A DNA stretch of 53,818 bases from positions 1 to 53,818 of the forward strand of contig NZ_JABWEB010000028.1 of assembly GCF_013369485.1 (NCBI RefSeq), given 5' to 3'. This document shows positions 8,101 to 16,134 of this stretch, in pieces. Within the stretch, counting starts at the first letter, position 1; the number at the start of each line of letters is the position of its first letter. The stretch comes from Massilia sp. BJB1822. Lineage in GTDB: Bacteria; Pseudomonadota; Gammaproteobacteria; Burkholderiales; Burkholderiaceae_D. The position numbers were made by a program, and so were the translations under genes. The notes under the pieces are model-generated. The model saw only the letters and a list, made by a program, of their open reading frames with translations, was not told the DNA's origin and made no database searches.

Positions 8101-8765
8101 GCCATGTCCGCCCCCTCCTCTACGCCGCCGCCCTGCTGCTGTTGAACGCCTGCGGCAGCGGCCCGCGCGTGCCCGACTGGCAGATGAACGCGCAAAGCTC
8201 GATGGAACGCGCCACGGCCGCCTATATGAGCGGCAATGCCAGCGTCGAGAAAAACGAATTCAAGCGCGCCCGCGAACAACTGGCCAGCACCGGCAAGATG
8301 GAGCTGGTGATCCGCGCCGAACTGATACGCTGCGCCGCCCGCGTCGCCGCGCTGACGTTCGAAGACTGCAGCGGCTTCGAAGCCCTGCGCGCCGACGCCA
8401 GCGCCGCCGACATCGCCTACGCCAACTACCTCGCCGGCCGCGCCAATCCCGCCGATGCCGCCCTGCTGCCCGAACCGCAGCGCGCCATCCTCGCCGCCAG
8501 CAGCGACACGGCAGCCACCGCCGCGGCACAGGCGATAAGCGATCCCCTCTCGCGCCTGGTCGCCGCCGGCGCCCTATTCCGCGCCAACCGCGCCACGCCC
8601 GAGCTGCTGACGCTCGCCATCGACACCGCGTCCGCGCAAGGCTGGCGCCGTCCCCTACTCGCCTGGCTCAACGTGCAGGCCCAGCGCGCCGAAAAAGCCG
8701 GCGACACCGCCGAAACCGCCCGCCTGCGCCGCCGCATCGCCCTCGTCCAAAGCCCCACCCCATAG
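8097..8765 (+). CDS. lipoprotein of the MCE operon, unknown function
   Basis: A 222-residue protein beginning with a signal peptide that ends in the lipobox LLNAC (Cys at about residue 19), so it is probably a lipoprotein. The mature part is almost all alpha-helix-like with Ala-rich segments and no motif that I recognise; the pattern of paired helices is reminiscent of TPR-like folds. It starts with an ATGA overlap to the MCE gene, implying coupled translation. Operons of this class often carry an outer-membrane auxiliary lipoprotein as third gene (PqiC type), but this sequence does not show PqiC features that I can see. The gene ends immediately before a hairpin-repeat locus. Confidence 0.75.
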   Translation: MSHVRPLLYAAALLLLNACGSGPRVPDWQMNAQSSMERATAAYMSGNASVEKNEFKRAREQLASTGKMELVIRAELIRCAARVAALTFEDCSGFEALRADASAADIAYANYLAGRANPADAALLPEPQRAILAASSDTAATAAAQAISDPLSRLVAAGALFRANRATPELLTLAIDTASAQGWRRPLLAWLNVQAQRAEKAGDTAETARLRRRIALVQSPTP

Positions 8766-8766
8766 A

Positions 8767-8898
8767 GTTTGATCCACATCAAAAAATGTCCCACCCTGGT
8801 GTCAGGCACTAGGGTCGGACATTCTTTGCGCCAGATCAAACAATGTCCGCCTCTGGTGCCTGACACCAGGGTTGGACATTCGTTGATTTGGATCAAAC
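8767..8898. repeat. paired-hairpin repeat locus A (two 37-nt hairpins)
   Basis: Two hairpin units, 8786-8822 and 8843-8879, each begin ATGTCC and end GGACAT. The stems are about 16 bp with a 5-nt loop: TCAGG in the first and CCTGA in the second, so the two are in opposite orientation. Outside them are TTTGATC/GATCAAA boxes: GTTTGATC at 8767-8774 with ATCAAA nearby, a GATCAAAC in the linker, and TTGATTTGGATCAAAC at 8883-8898. The locus fills the whole gap between two convergent genes. The stop codon of the helicase gene (TGA, 8895-8893) is part of the right-hand box. The same element occurs near 42753 and 45121. Confidence 0.92.
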
Positions 8899-10143
8899 GG
8901 GCTTGGTTTGGGCGGCGGCTTCGCGCAGCTTCTCTTTTTTGCTCTTGCGCTTGCCTTTGATGCCGCCGTTGAGGGTGTCGGTGGCGGGATGCACTGCGGC
9001 AGCTTGCTGCAGCGGTTCGAAGCCGGCGATGCGTTCGCGCGGCACGCGTTTGTTCTGGCGGTTTTCGATCAGGCGGAAGTGGGCTTCGCTGTCGGCGCCG
9101 ATGAAGCTGACAGCGGTGCCGCTGGCGCCGGCGCGGCCGGTGCGGCCGATGCGGTGGGTGTAGTCGGCGGCGGAACGCGGCAGGTCATAGTTCACCACCA
9201 CCGGCAACTGGACGATGTCGATGCCGCGCGCGGCGACGTCGGTCGCGACCAGCACGTGCAGTCGAGAGGATTTGAAATCGGCCAGCACTTCGGTACGTGC
9301 GCCTTGGCTGAAATCGCCGTGGAAGGCTTCGGCACGCACGCCGTTCTGGCGCAGCTTGTCGGCCAAGTGCTCGGAGGCGTATTTGGTCGCGACGAAGACC
9401 AGCACGCGCTCCCATTTCTCCGTCTTGATCAGATGCTTCAGCAATTGCGTGCGGCGCGGCGCATCGACTTCGATGGCGCGCTGCAGAATGTCGGGTTCCT
9501 GCGCCGCTTCTGCCGTGGTTTCCACCTTCACCGGCTGGTGCAGCATGCGCGTGGCCAGTTCCTGCACCGCCGCCGGGAAGGTGGCGGAGAAGAACAGGTT
9601 CTGGCGCCGCGCCGGCAGCAGGGCCAGGATGCGTCCGATCTCTTCGCTGAAGCCCATATCAAGCAGCTTGTCCGCTTCGTCCAGCACCAGGGTGGCGACA
9701 CTATCGAGCTTGAGCGCATTGTGCTCGACCAGATCGAGCAGGCGGCCCGGCGTGGCGACCATGATGTCGGTGCCGCCGCGCAGCGCCATCATCTGCGGAT
9801 TGATCGAGACGCCGCCAAAGGCGATCGATACCTTGAGCGGCACCGGCAGATGCGATACCAGCTTGCGGATCGCCTCCCCCACCTGGGCCGCCAGCTCGCG
9901 CGTGGGCGCCAGCACCAGGCCATGCAGCTGGCGCGGACCGGCTTTTTTTGCCAGCAGCGCGTGCAGCATGGGCAGGGCAAACGCCATGGTCTTGCCGGAG
10001 CCGGTTTGCGCCGCGCCCAGCACATCCTCGCCGCGCAGGGCGGGCGGGATGGAGGCCGATTGAATGGCGGTCGGCGCTGCGTAGCCGATTTCGGCCAGGG
10101 CGTTCAACAGGGAGGGCGCAAGGCCGAGAGGGGAAAAGGACAT
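8893..10143 (-). CDS. rhlE: DEAD-box RNA helicase, RhlE-like
   Basis: A 416-residue ATP-dependent RNA helicase with every DEAD-box motif: Q motif (PTAIQSASIPPAL), Walker A AQTGSGKT, PTRELAAQ, VLDEADKLLD, SATFPAAVQ, and HRIGRTGRAG in the second RecA domain. A short Lys-rich tail (KGKRKSKKEKLREAAAQTKPV) replaces the RNA-binding extensions seen in DbpA, and the overall size fits RhlE, which acts in ribosome assembly or RNA turnover. Its last codon pairs with a stop codon that lies in the hairpin repeat. A TATACT -10 box is seen at 10177-10172 on its strand. The exact paralogue name is less certain than the family. Confidence 0.92.
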   Translation of the reverse strand: MSFSPLGLAPSLLNALAEIGYAAPTAIQSASIPPALRGEDVLGAAQTGSGKTMAFALPMLHALLAKKAGPRQLHGLVLAPTRELAAQVGEAIRKLVSHLPVPLKVSIAFGGVSINPQMMALRGGTDIMVATPGRLLDLVEHNALKLDSVATLVLDEADKLLDMGFSEEIGRILALLPARRQNLFFSATFPAAVQELATRMLHQPVKVETTAEAAQEPDILQRAIEVDAPRRTQLLKHLIKTEKWERVLVFVATKYASEHLADKLRQNGVRAEAFHGDFSQGARTEVLADFKSSRLHVLVATDVAARGIDIVQLPVVVNYDLPRSAADYTHRIGRTGRAGASGTAVSFIGADSEAHFRLIENRQNKRVPRERIAGFEPLQQAAAVHPATDTLNGGIKGKRKSKKEKLREAAAQTKPV

Positions 10144-10171
10144 GGCTGCTTAAAAACTGGGGTAATCCGAC

Positions 10172-10177
10172 AGTATA
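10172..10177 (-). promoter_or_regulatory. candidate -10 box for the RhlE-like gene
   Basis: TATACT read on the minus strand, about 30 nt before the helicase ATG. No good -35 box is seen. Confidence 0.4.
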
Positions 10178-10217
10178 AAGCACGGCGGCGATTGCTCTGA
10201 ATCATCATTCATGGGAC

Positions 10218-10223
10218 TATAAT
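10218..10223 (+). promoter_or_regulatory. candidate -10 box for the M19 dipeptidase-like gene
   Basis: A perfect TATAAT. It overlaps an in-frame ATG at 10222, which argues that translation starts at the next ATG, 10255. Confidence 0.5.
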
Positions 10224-10254
10224 GCCGAAAATTCAACAAGAAAGGCTTTGCCAC

Positions 10255-11229
10255 ATGATTAATTGGGACGCCCACTTCTGCCTGCCCCAGCATCCGCAGG
10301 CCGATTTCACCCCCATCGCCGAGCTGCAAGCCGCCGGCGTCAACTACGTGTCGGTCTGTGTGGGCGCCGACATGAATCCCGTGAGCCAGGTGATGTCGGT
10401 GATCGCCGGCTACCGCGCCACCATCGCCGCCAATCCGGAGCGCTACACCCTGGCGCGCAGCGTGGACGACATCATCCGCGCCGCCGCCGCCGGCCGCATC
10501 GCCATCGGTTTCGATCTGGAAGGCAGCCTGCCCTTGCTGGAACAGCCCGAAATGGTGGACCTCTACGCCAGCCTGGGCGTGCGCCAGATCCACCTGGCCT
10601 ATAACCGCAATAACAGCGTGGCCGACGGCTGCCATGACAGCGCGCGCGGCCTGACGCCGCTCGGTTACCGCATGGTCGCGGCCATCAACGATGCGGGCAT
10701 CCTGATGGATTGCTCGCACACGGGCCGCGTGTGCAGCCTGGAGATCATGGCAGCATCGAGCAAGCCGGTGGTGTTCAGCCACGCCAATCCCTACACCCTG
10801 GTGCAGCACGGCCGCAATGTGACGGACGAGCAGATCCTGGCCTGCGCCGCCACCGGCGGCGTGGTGTGCGTGTCCGGCCTGTCCTGGTTCATCGGCGCGT
10901 CGCGTCCCAGCGCAGCCGATGTGGCGCGCCATGTGGCCTATGTGGCGGAAATCGCAGGCGTGGCCCACGTCGGCATCGGCCTGGATATCTGCGTGCAGCA
11001 GCCCGGCCTGGACGACACGCCGCCCGGCGCCTTCGACGCCGGCTACTGGTGGCCGGAAGCGGCCGGCTACAAGGCGGATCAGCCGCCCAGCTTCACGCCG
11101 ACCGGCGTCTGGCGCCAGCTGCCCGCCGAGCTGCGCAAGCTGGGCATGAACGACAGCGAGGTGCTGATGGTCCTGGGCCGCAATATGATGCGCGTGGCGC
11201 AGCAAACCTGGCAGGTGCCCCATGCGTAA
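10255..11229 (+). CDS. M19 (renal dipeptidase-like) family protein, variant metal site
   Basis: A 324-residue TIM-barrel protein of the membrane dipeptidase family, which hydrolyses dipeptides with two zinc ions. Visible family landmarks are IGFDLEGSLPLL (bridging Glu), MDCSHTGRVCSLEIM (His), VVFSHANPY (His) and HVGIGLDI near the end of the barrel. The N-terminal metal motif, normally His-x-Asp, reads Asp-Ala-His7-Phe-Cys9, so the Asp ligand is replaced by Cys. Hydrolysis may be altered or a different metal used. The ATG at 10255 follows an AAGAAAGG site. The 3' end overlaps the next gene by 8 nt, so they are co-translated. It has no signal peptide, so it is cytoplasmic. Confidence 0.85.
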   Translation: MINWDAHFCLPQHPQADFTPIAELQAAGVNYVSVCVGADMNPVSQVMSVIAGYRATIAANPERYTLARSVDDIIRAAAAGRIAIGFDLEGSLPLLEQPEMVDLYASLGVRQIHLAYNRNNSVADGCHDSARGLTPLGYRMVAAINDAGILMDCSHTGRVCSLEIMAASSKPVVFSHANPYTLVQHGRNVTDEQILACAATGGVVCVSGLSWFIGASRPSAADVARHVAYVAEIAGVAHVGIGLDICVQQPGLDDTPPGAFDAGYWWPEAAGYKADQPPSFTPTGVWRQLPAELRKLGMNDSEVLMVLGRNMMRVAQQTWQVPHA

Positions 11230-12274
11230 GCGCGCGGCAGCCAGTCCTCTGTGTGCGGCGCTGCTGCTGGCCTTGAGCCTGGTGCCGCAAGCCGCCATTG
11301 CGGGGGCCGATGCCGCCGCCAGCCAGCCGGTCAAAACAACGGAACGCATCGAATTGGCGCGCGCCGCCGTTGCGCTCGATCCGATGGCGCTGCAGGCATG
11401 GGAGGAACTGATCGATGCGCTGCGGCGCGAACAGCGCGGCGCCGAACTGGCGCAGGCGCAGAAGCTCTATGCGCATGTCCGGTCGCAGACGGTGCTGCGC
11501 GAGGCCGGCGAGCCGCATCTGCTGTTCGCCCGCCAGGGCGAACTGATTGCGCCCCTCGCCATGCTGTCGAAAGGCGGGATCAGCGATTTTCCTTCCAGCG
11601 AGCGCGAAGAACGCTACTACCGCCCCGGCAGGCTGTATTACGCTTATGCCGCGGGCGTGCAGGGCAAGGTCGTGGTGAGCGGCAAGAAGGAAGTGGGCTG
11701 CTCCTCGAATACCGCCCATATCCGCGAAGTGACGCCGATATCGGGCGATGCGATCGTCAGCAATGCGGCACTGCCCCAGGCCAGCGTCAGCCAGGCGGCG
11801 TATCTGCCGGATGCCGCGCAGGACAGCCAGGTGCGCGCCCTGGCCGGCACCCTGCTGCGCCAGCACAAGGTGCCGGCACGCCATATCGACGCCGCGCTTA
11901 AGGAGTGGCCCGGCGAGAACCAAGGCTTGCAGAATTTCGCCGCCGTCCCCGGCGCCAATGGCCAGGCGCCCGCCTTGGTGGCCAATCTGATGTTCGAAGG
12001 CGGCAGCGACGTCAATGCTGACGTCAGCTTTGCCCTGAGCCTGATTGCCGAGGCCCAGCCTGCAGGCGGCTATGCCGTGACCTACTCCAGCTTCAGCGAG
12101 GGAGAAACCAGCACCAGCCGCTACGCCTTCCTCGGCAGCGCCGACCTGGATGGGGACGGACAGCAGGAAATCGTCCTCACCGGCTACGGCTACGAATGGT
12201 GGTGGTACGAAGTCCTGCGCAAAAGCCGGGGCACCTGGGTACGCAAAGCCAAGGCCTCAGGCGGCGGTTGCTAA
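11222..12274 (+). CDS. secreted protein with DxDxDG calcium-type motif, unknown function
   Basis: A 350-residue protein with a clear signal peptide (LCAALLLALSLVPQAAIAGA). After it comes a helical segment with Leu/Ala repeats that resembles one TPR pair (AAVALDPMALQAWEELIDALRREQRGAELAQAQKLY). The C-terminus has DLDGDGQQEIVLTGYGYEWWWYEV, which matches the FG-GAP/VCBS-like pattern in which Asp-x-Asp-x-Asp-Gly binds calcium. It starts inside the dipeptidase gene. I do not recognise the family and propose no enzyme activity. It ends 1 nt from the convergent DHFR-fold gene. Confidence 0.75.
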   Translation: MRKRAAASPLCAALLLALSLVPQAAIAGADAAASQPVKTTERIELARAAVALDPMALQAWEELIDALRREQRGAELAQAQKLYAHVRSQTVLREAGEPHLLFARQGELIAPLAMLSKGGISDFPSSEREERYYRPGRLYYAYAAGVQGKVVVSGKKEVGCSSNTAHIREVTPISGDAIVSNAALPQASVSQAAYLPDAAQDSQVRALAGTLLRQHKVPARHIDAALKEWPGENQGLQNFAAVPGANGQAPALVANLMFEGGSDVNADVSFALSLIAEAQPAGGYAVTYSSFSEGETSTSRYAFLGSADLDGDGQQEIVLTGYGYEWWWYEVLRKSRGTWVRKAKASGGGC

Positions 12275-12275
12275 A

Positions 12276-12836
12276 TCAGGCGGGCCGGTAGACATGGGCC
12301 ATGGCCCCTGAGGGGAAACAGCGCGCCTTCAGCAGCTTGAGATTCAACGGCTGCTCCATGATAGGGAATAGCGGCAAGCCGCTGCCCAGCACCACCGGAT
12401 GCACGATCAGTTGGTATTCATCCACCAGGCCATGCCGCACCAGGCTCTGGGCGAAGCCCGCGCCGCCATGGGCCAGCAGACGCTGGCCCGGCTGCGCTTT
12501 GAGACGCAGGATTTCATCGCGCAAGCAGCCTTTCACCACGCGCGCTTCCGACCAGCTGCCGCAATCCGCAGGCAAGGCCACGCCGCCGCGCGTGAACACG
12601 ATCTTGGGAATGGCGTTCAAGGGCGCGGCCAGCGCCGCATGCGATCCAGCCCAGCGCGCCGCCATATCGCGGAAGGCTTCGCTGCCCATCAGGTGAGCGT
12701 CGGCCTGCCATAGGCCATCCAGCAGCCAGGCCGTGGCGTCGGCGTCCAGGCTGTCGGCCAGCCAGTCCATTTCGCCATTCAGGCCGCCCACGAAGCCGTC
12801 GGCGGACATGGACATCGTCAGTACCAGTTTTCTCAT
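12276..12836 (-). CDS. dihydrofolate reductase-fold protein (RibD C-terminal domain family)
   Basis: A 186-residue protein of the RibD_C/DHFR-like family. It begins RKLVLTMSMSADGFVGG, and carries the paired motifs DADATAWLLDGLWQADAHLMGSEAFRDMA (nucleotide-binding edge) and LLAHGGAGFAQSLVRHGLVDEYQLIVHPVVLGSGLPLF near the end. The family uses NADPH; most single-domain members have unknown substrates, and this is not the main folate enzyme. The ATG at 12836 has a GGAG site; an ATG 30 nt upstream would add atypical residues. It is followed upstream by an unrelated VOC gene on the same strand. Confidence 0.88.
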   Translation of the reverse strand: MRKLVLTMSMSADGFVGGLNGEMDWLADSLDADATAWLLDGLWQADAHLMGSEAFRDMAARWAGSHAALAAPLNAIPKIVFTRGGVALPADCGSWSEARVVKGCLRDEILRLKAQPGQRLLAHGGAGFAQSLVRHGLVDEYQLIVHPVVLGSGLPLFPIMEQPLNLKLLKARCFPSGAMAHVYRPA

Positions 12837-12916
12837 TGCGCATGCTCCTGTTAAGCGGGTTTCCATTCCAACGACGGCTGGGCCACGCTGGAATCGACAA
12901 CAGGAGCCGCAATTTT

Positions 12917-13306
12917 TTACATTCCCATATCGCCGTAAGGGCCGGCGATCACCACCACATACCCATCCAGGTCGCGCAGCCAGATTTCACGATGCGAGGC
13001 ATTGGTGTTTTCCTTCGGCCCTTCCAGCACCGTGGCCGGGATGGCCGCCGCGCGCTCCACGGCATCATCGAAATCCTCGCTGTAGAACCACAGCAGCACG
13101 CCGTTGCCGTAGGGCCGCACATCGGGATTGCCCATATGGGCGTGGCCGTGCGCCTCCCAGCGGTGCAGCTGCAGGATCATGCGTCCGCCATGGATGAGCT
13201 GTTCGTAGTCATTGCCGCCATGGCCGCTCTGGCAGCCCAGCACTTGCTGATACCAGCGGCTGGCGGCTGGCACGTCGCGCACGGCGATCAGGGGTTGCGC
13301 TTGCAT
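12917..13306 (-). CDS. VOC (glyoxalase/bleomycin-resistance fold) protein
   Basis: A 129-residue single-domain VOC protein: RDVPAASRWYQQVLGC at the N-terminus, then HGGRMILQLHRWEAH and REIWLRDLDGYVVVIAGPYGD at the C-terminus. VOC proteins bind a metal with His/Glu residues and act in diverse dioxygenase, epimerase or sequestering roles; the substrate here cannot be named. A strong GGAGGTG ribosome site precedes the start. It is co-directional with the neighbouring DHFR-fold gene, 80 nt away. Confidence 0.88.
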   Translation of the reverse strand: MQAQPLIAVRDVPAASRWYQQVLGCQSGHGGNDYEQLIHGGRMILQLHRWEAHGHAHMGNPDVRPYGNGVLLWFYSEDFDDAVERAAAIPATVLEGPKENTNASHREIWLRDLDGYVVVIAGPYGDMGM

Positions 13307-13335
13307 GGTTCACCTCCTCCCGGAATGAACTGCCA

Positions 13336-13746
13336 CTATACCGGCATTTGGCGACGCAGCGGCAGCGCCTGCACAACACCCCATGCCGCTTCGGGCAGCA
13401 GGAAAAGCCAGAGCAGGGGCGCGCCCGTCTGCTGCCAGGCCCACAGCATCCACAGCGCAAACAGCAGGCACGCCACGGCGTCGTAGCGGCCGAAGCGCGG
13501 CTGCGGATCGCGGATGCGCAGGACCGACCATACCAGTACCACACTGCCCAGCAGGCAGGCGAACAGAATGTGCAGGGCCGAGAAAGCCGGCAGCGCCGCC
13601 CCGCCCAAGGCCTGGTTCAGGGTGGAGAGCTGGCCATGGGCCAGCGCAAAACTCCAGGGCGTGGCAAAGGCGGCGATCATCAGCACATCGTACACGGCGC
13701 TGGCGCGCACGACGCGGCGGAAGGCGGAAACGGAAAAGATCGGCAT
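13336..13746 (-). CDS. small integral membrane protein under MerR control
   Basis: A 136-residue protein with about four hydrophobic helices (YDVLMIAAFATPWSFALAHG; ALHILFACLLGSVVLVWSVL; YDAVACLLFALWMLWAW; PLLWLFLLPEAAWGVVQ). I do not know the family. The ATG at 13746 has a GGAGC site; an ATG at 13758 is less likely. Its promoter is a MerR-type stretched promoter on the minus strand, and the divergent MerR gene is directly adjacent, so it is probably the regulator's main target. Transport or detoxification at the membrane is a guess. Confidence 0.75.
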   Translation of the reverse strand: MPIFSVSAFRRVVRASAVYDVLMIAAFATPWSFALAHGQLSTLNQALGGAALPAFSALHILFACLLGSVVLVWSVLRIRDPQPRFGRYDAVACLLFALWMLWAWQQTGAPLLWLFLLPEAAWGVVQALPLRRQMPV

Positions 13747-13773
13747 AACAAGCTCCAATTAAAAGGGAAGCCG

Positions 13774-13805
13774 ATGCTAAAGCCTGGAGTACACTCCAGG
13801 GTCAA
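13774..13805 (-). promoter_or_regulatory. MerR-type stretched promoter with palindromic operator
   Basis: On the minus strand the -35 box TTGACC (13805-13800) and a -10 box TTAGCA or TAGCAT (13780-13774) are 19-20 bp apart. The spacer holds the palindrome CCTGGAGTACACTCCAGG (13783-13800 on the plus strand). Stretched 19-20 bp spacers with a central palindrome are the hallmark of promoters activated by DNA twisting through MerR-family proteins. It drives the membrane protein gene and lies 20 nt before the merR-type gene's own start. Confidence 0.85.
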
Positions 13806-13824
13806 GCACTTTTGAAGGAAGGCC

Positions 13825-14184
13825 ATGCAAATCGGAGAAATCGCCGCCGCCAGCGGCATCAGCCGCGACACCCTGCGCTTTTACGAGAAACGCGGCCTGC
13901 TGCGCGCGCGGCGCGCCAGCAACGGCTACCGCGACTATCCGCCCGAGGCGGTGGAGTGGCTGTGCTATATCCGCACCGCCCAGGCGCTGGGCTTCAGCCT
14001 GAAAGAGATCGAGGCCGACCTGCCCCTGCTAGCCGCGCCGGATGCCGCCGCGCCCCAGCTGCGCGCCGCCCTGCAGACCAAGCTGGCCGAGATCGACCGC
14101 CGTATCGACGGCTTGTCGGCCTTGCGCGGCGAGTTGCAGCGCCGGCTGGACACGCCGATGGCGGCCTGCCCGCTGCAGCCTTAA
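13825..14184 (+). CDS. MerR family transcriptional regulator
   Basis: A 119-residue regulator. The N-terminal winged helix (residues 1-70) reads MQIGEIAAASGISRDTLRFYEKRGLLRARRASNGYRDYPPEAVEWL, and a C-terminal coiled-coil follows. The only Cys residues are Cys51 in the helical region and Cys115 near the end (MAACPL); a clear two- or three-Cys metal site of the CueR or MerR type is absent, so the effector is unknown. An AAGGAAGG site precedes the ATG. It is divergent from the membrane protein gene, whose stretched promoter it should control. Confidence 0.92.
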   Translation: MQIGEIAAASGISRDTLRFYEKRGLLRARRASNGYRDYPPEAVEWLCYIRTAQALGFSLKEIEADLPLLAAPDAAAPQLRAALQTKLAEIDRRIDGLSALRGELQRRLDTPMAACPLQP

Positions 14185-14214
14185 AGCAGGTCGCAGCGGT
14201 GGCGCATGCACGCC

Positions 14215-16026
14215 TTACTTGCCGAGATCGGCGCAGACATTGGAGGGCGTGAACTCGCCCGATTCGAGCTTGATACGCACGCCGCCCACTTCCAGATCGC
14301 GCATGGTCGGCGCAATCGCGCGATAGCCGCCGGAGCGCATCTTCTGCAGCAGCGCATCGCAGCCGCCCACGTCATACGGCAGGCGGCCCAGCATCTGCCA
14401 TTTCCCTTTGACCTCGCTCATCAATGCGGCGCCATGCGATCCATCATTGCTGATCAACAGCACCTCCGGCTTGTCGTCACCGGTCATGTCCAACACGAAG
14501 GCGTCGCAGTCGAAGCTCTTCTCACGCAGGCAGCGCGGCAGGCCGTAGTCGGGCTGCACCAGATTCCAGCCGCTGAGCGGGAAGCCGGCCGGCAGCTTGG
14601 CGCCCTTGGGCCAGATGGTCAGATTCTCGCCAACCGTGATGGCCTCGGTTTCAACATAGCTGCTGCGGATCGTCGCCTTGGCGGCGATGGCGGCCAGCTC
14701 GCGTATTCTGGGCGCATGCGCACCCTGGCTGTAGCCGCTCAGTTCCTGCAAAGCGTCGCGCCCATAGCGTTGGCCCTCGAAGCGCAGGAAGCCGAAATCG
14801 AAATGCTCCGGCGTGACCCGGCCCTGCTTCAGCCGTTCCACCTGGTTGTTCACCGAAATACGGGCCGGATCGGCCAGCGGGGTATACAGAGCCAGCAGCA
14901 CGGCCAGCACCAGCAGCGCCGCCGCCACATTGACCTGGGCCAGCGCCTGCAACCATGGCCCCTTGCGCAAGGCTGCGTACAGATAGCCAAACGCGTAGAA
15001 GGCCGCCACCAGCAGGCAGGCGGCAGCGATGACGCGATCCGTGCTCCAGCCCCGGCCTGCCACGCGCAAGCCAAGCGCATAGATGCCGATGGCCGTCAGC
15101 GGCAGCAGCAGGCAGGCCGCAATGCGGGCGCTGAAACGCACCATGCGCGCCACGCCCTGCTCCATGCCGCCGTGCTGGAAGGCGGCGTTGATCAGCACCA
15201 CCAGCATGGCCGTGGCGCCCAGCAGCACGGAGGTGGCGCGGCGCGTCTGCCACAGTGGTTCCAGCCCAGTGAACAGCAGGCCGCCCAGGAAGCCCGCCAC
15301 CAGCAGCGTGGCGATCGGCAGCACCCAGGACAGCAGCACCAGCAAGAGCGTGCGGATGCCGCGCACGATGGCGGGCCGCACGTCGGTCACGTGCATGGCG
15401 CAGGAGAAGGCGAAACAGATCACTGGCACCACGAACCAGGACTTGCCCAGTAGATCGCGCATGAAGCGCAGCTTGATCAGGTCAAACAAGGCGCTGCCGA
15501 GGAACAGGACCGCCCACATCGTGCCGACAAAGAAGGCTGAAAACGCCAGTTGCAGGAAGAGCTTCCAAGCCGACTCGAAATACGTCTCGTACTGCGCCAG
15601 GCGGCGCCCGTCGCGCACCCCGGCCAGCACCAGGGAGTGCGCGATATAGAAAAAGCAGACGCAGAACGCAAACAGGTAAAAGGACGGGAAGAGCGCGGCA
15701 TGCGGCCGCCACTCGGCGCGCCGCCATGCATCATGCAGGCTGCAAGCGACGACGACCAACACCACCGCGCCGAGCCAGCGCAGCAGCTGGCGGCCGTTCA
15801 AATGTCCCAGGCTCGATACCAGCAGCACCGGCACCAGCAGGGACAGCATCAGCAGCGGATAAAACATGAAAGGATCGGTGGCCGGCCAAACCGTATCGCG
15901 CGAGGCGCGGTACAGCCAATACAGCAGGCCGCCCTGCACCAGCCCTGTCAATAAGCGCGCGCGGCCGACCTGGCCGGTCACGGCGGCGTCGCGGATGGAT
16001 TCATTTGTTTCGTGGACTGCCTGCAT
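14215..16026 (-). CDS. DUF4153 family integral membrane protein
   Basis: A 603-residue protein with about 11-13 hydrophobic helices in the first 400 residues and a soluble C-terminal part of about 200 residues. The DUF4153 pattern is seen: the N-terminal TM pairs, the LQLAFSAFFVGTMWAVLFLGSALFDLIKL segment, and the final globular part (SFDCDAFVLDMTGDDKPEVLLISNDG). The last stretch resembles the C-terminal Asp-rich segment of the secreted protein at 11222, but I would not claim homology. Function is unknown. It is divergent from dapC and ends next to the convergent merR-type gene. Confidence 0.75.
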   Translation of the reverse strand: MQAVHETNESIRDAAVTGQVGRARLLTGLVQGGLLYWLYRASRDTVWPATDPFMFYPLLMLSLLVPVLLVSSLGHLNGRQLLRWLGAVVLVVVACSLHDAWRRAEWRPHAALFPSFYLFAFCVCFFYIAHSLVLAGVRDGRRLAQYETYFESAWKLFLQLAFSAFFVGTMWAVLFLGSALFDLIKLRFMRDLLGKSWFVVPVICFAFSCAMHVTDVRPAIVRGIRTLLLVLLSWVLPIATLLVAGFLGGLLFTGLEPLWQTRRATSVLLGATAMLVVLINAAFQHGGMEQGVARMVRFSARIAACLLLPLTAIGIYALGLRVAGRGWSTDRVIAAACLLVAAFYAFGYLYAALRKGPWLQALAQVNVAAALLVLAVLLALYTPLADPARISVNNQVERLKQGRVTPEHFDFGFLRFEGQRYGRDALQELSGYSQGAHAPRIRELAAIAAKATIRSSYVETEAITVGENLTIWPKGAKLPAGFPLSGWNLVQPDYGLPRCLREKSFDCDAFVLDMTGDDKPEVLLISNDGSHGAALMSEVKGKWQMLGRLPYDVGGCDALLQKMRSGGYRAIAPTMRDLEVGGVRIKLESGEFTPSNVCADLGK

Positions 16027-16091
16027 GGTCTTGTTCTTAAATGGATATTCTTGCGATTATGGCATGCGCGGCCCCAGTTGCGCGCAGACGC

Positions 16092-16097
16092 TATAAT
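16092..16097 (+). promoter_or_regulatory. candidate -10 box for dapC
   Basis: A perfect TATAAT 38 nt before the GTG start. The -35 region is weak. Confidence 0.5.
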
Positions 16098-16134
16098 CAC
16101 CGGTTCCGACTCAAAAAATCACCGTCCAACGCCC

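Noticed and set aside
8767..8898. The hairpin repeats as inverted ends of an insertion sequence
   Set aside because: There is no transposase between or near the repeats at any of the three loci and no target-site duplication could be seen.
10222..10254. An earlier ATG at 10222 for the M19-like gene
   Set aside because: It lies inside the TATAAT box and has no ribosome site; family similarity begins at 10255.
16012..16134. A longer dapC start at 16012
   Set aside because: That stretch overlaps the divergent DUF4153 start and the TATAAT box; family homology begins at the GTG.
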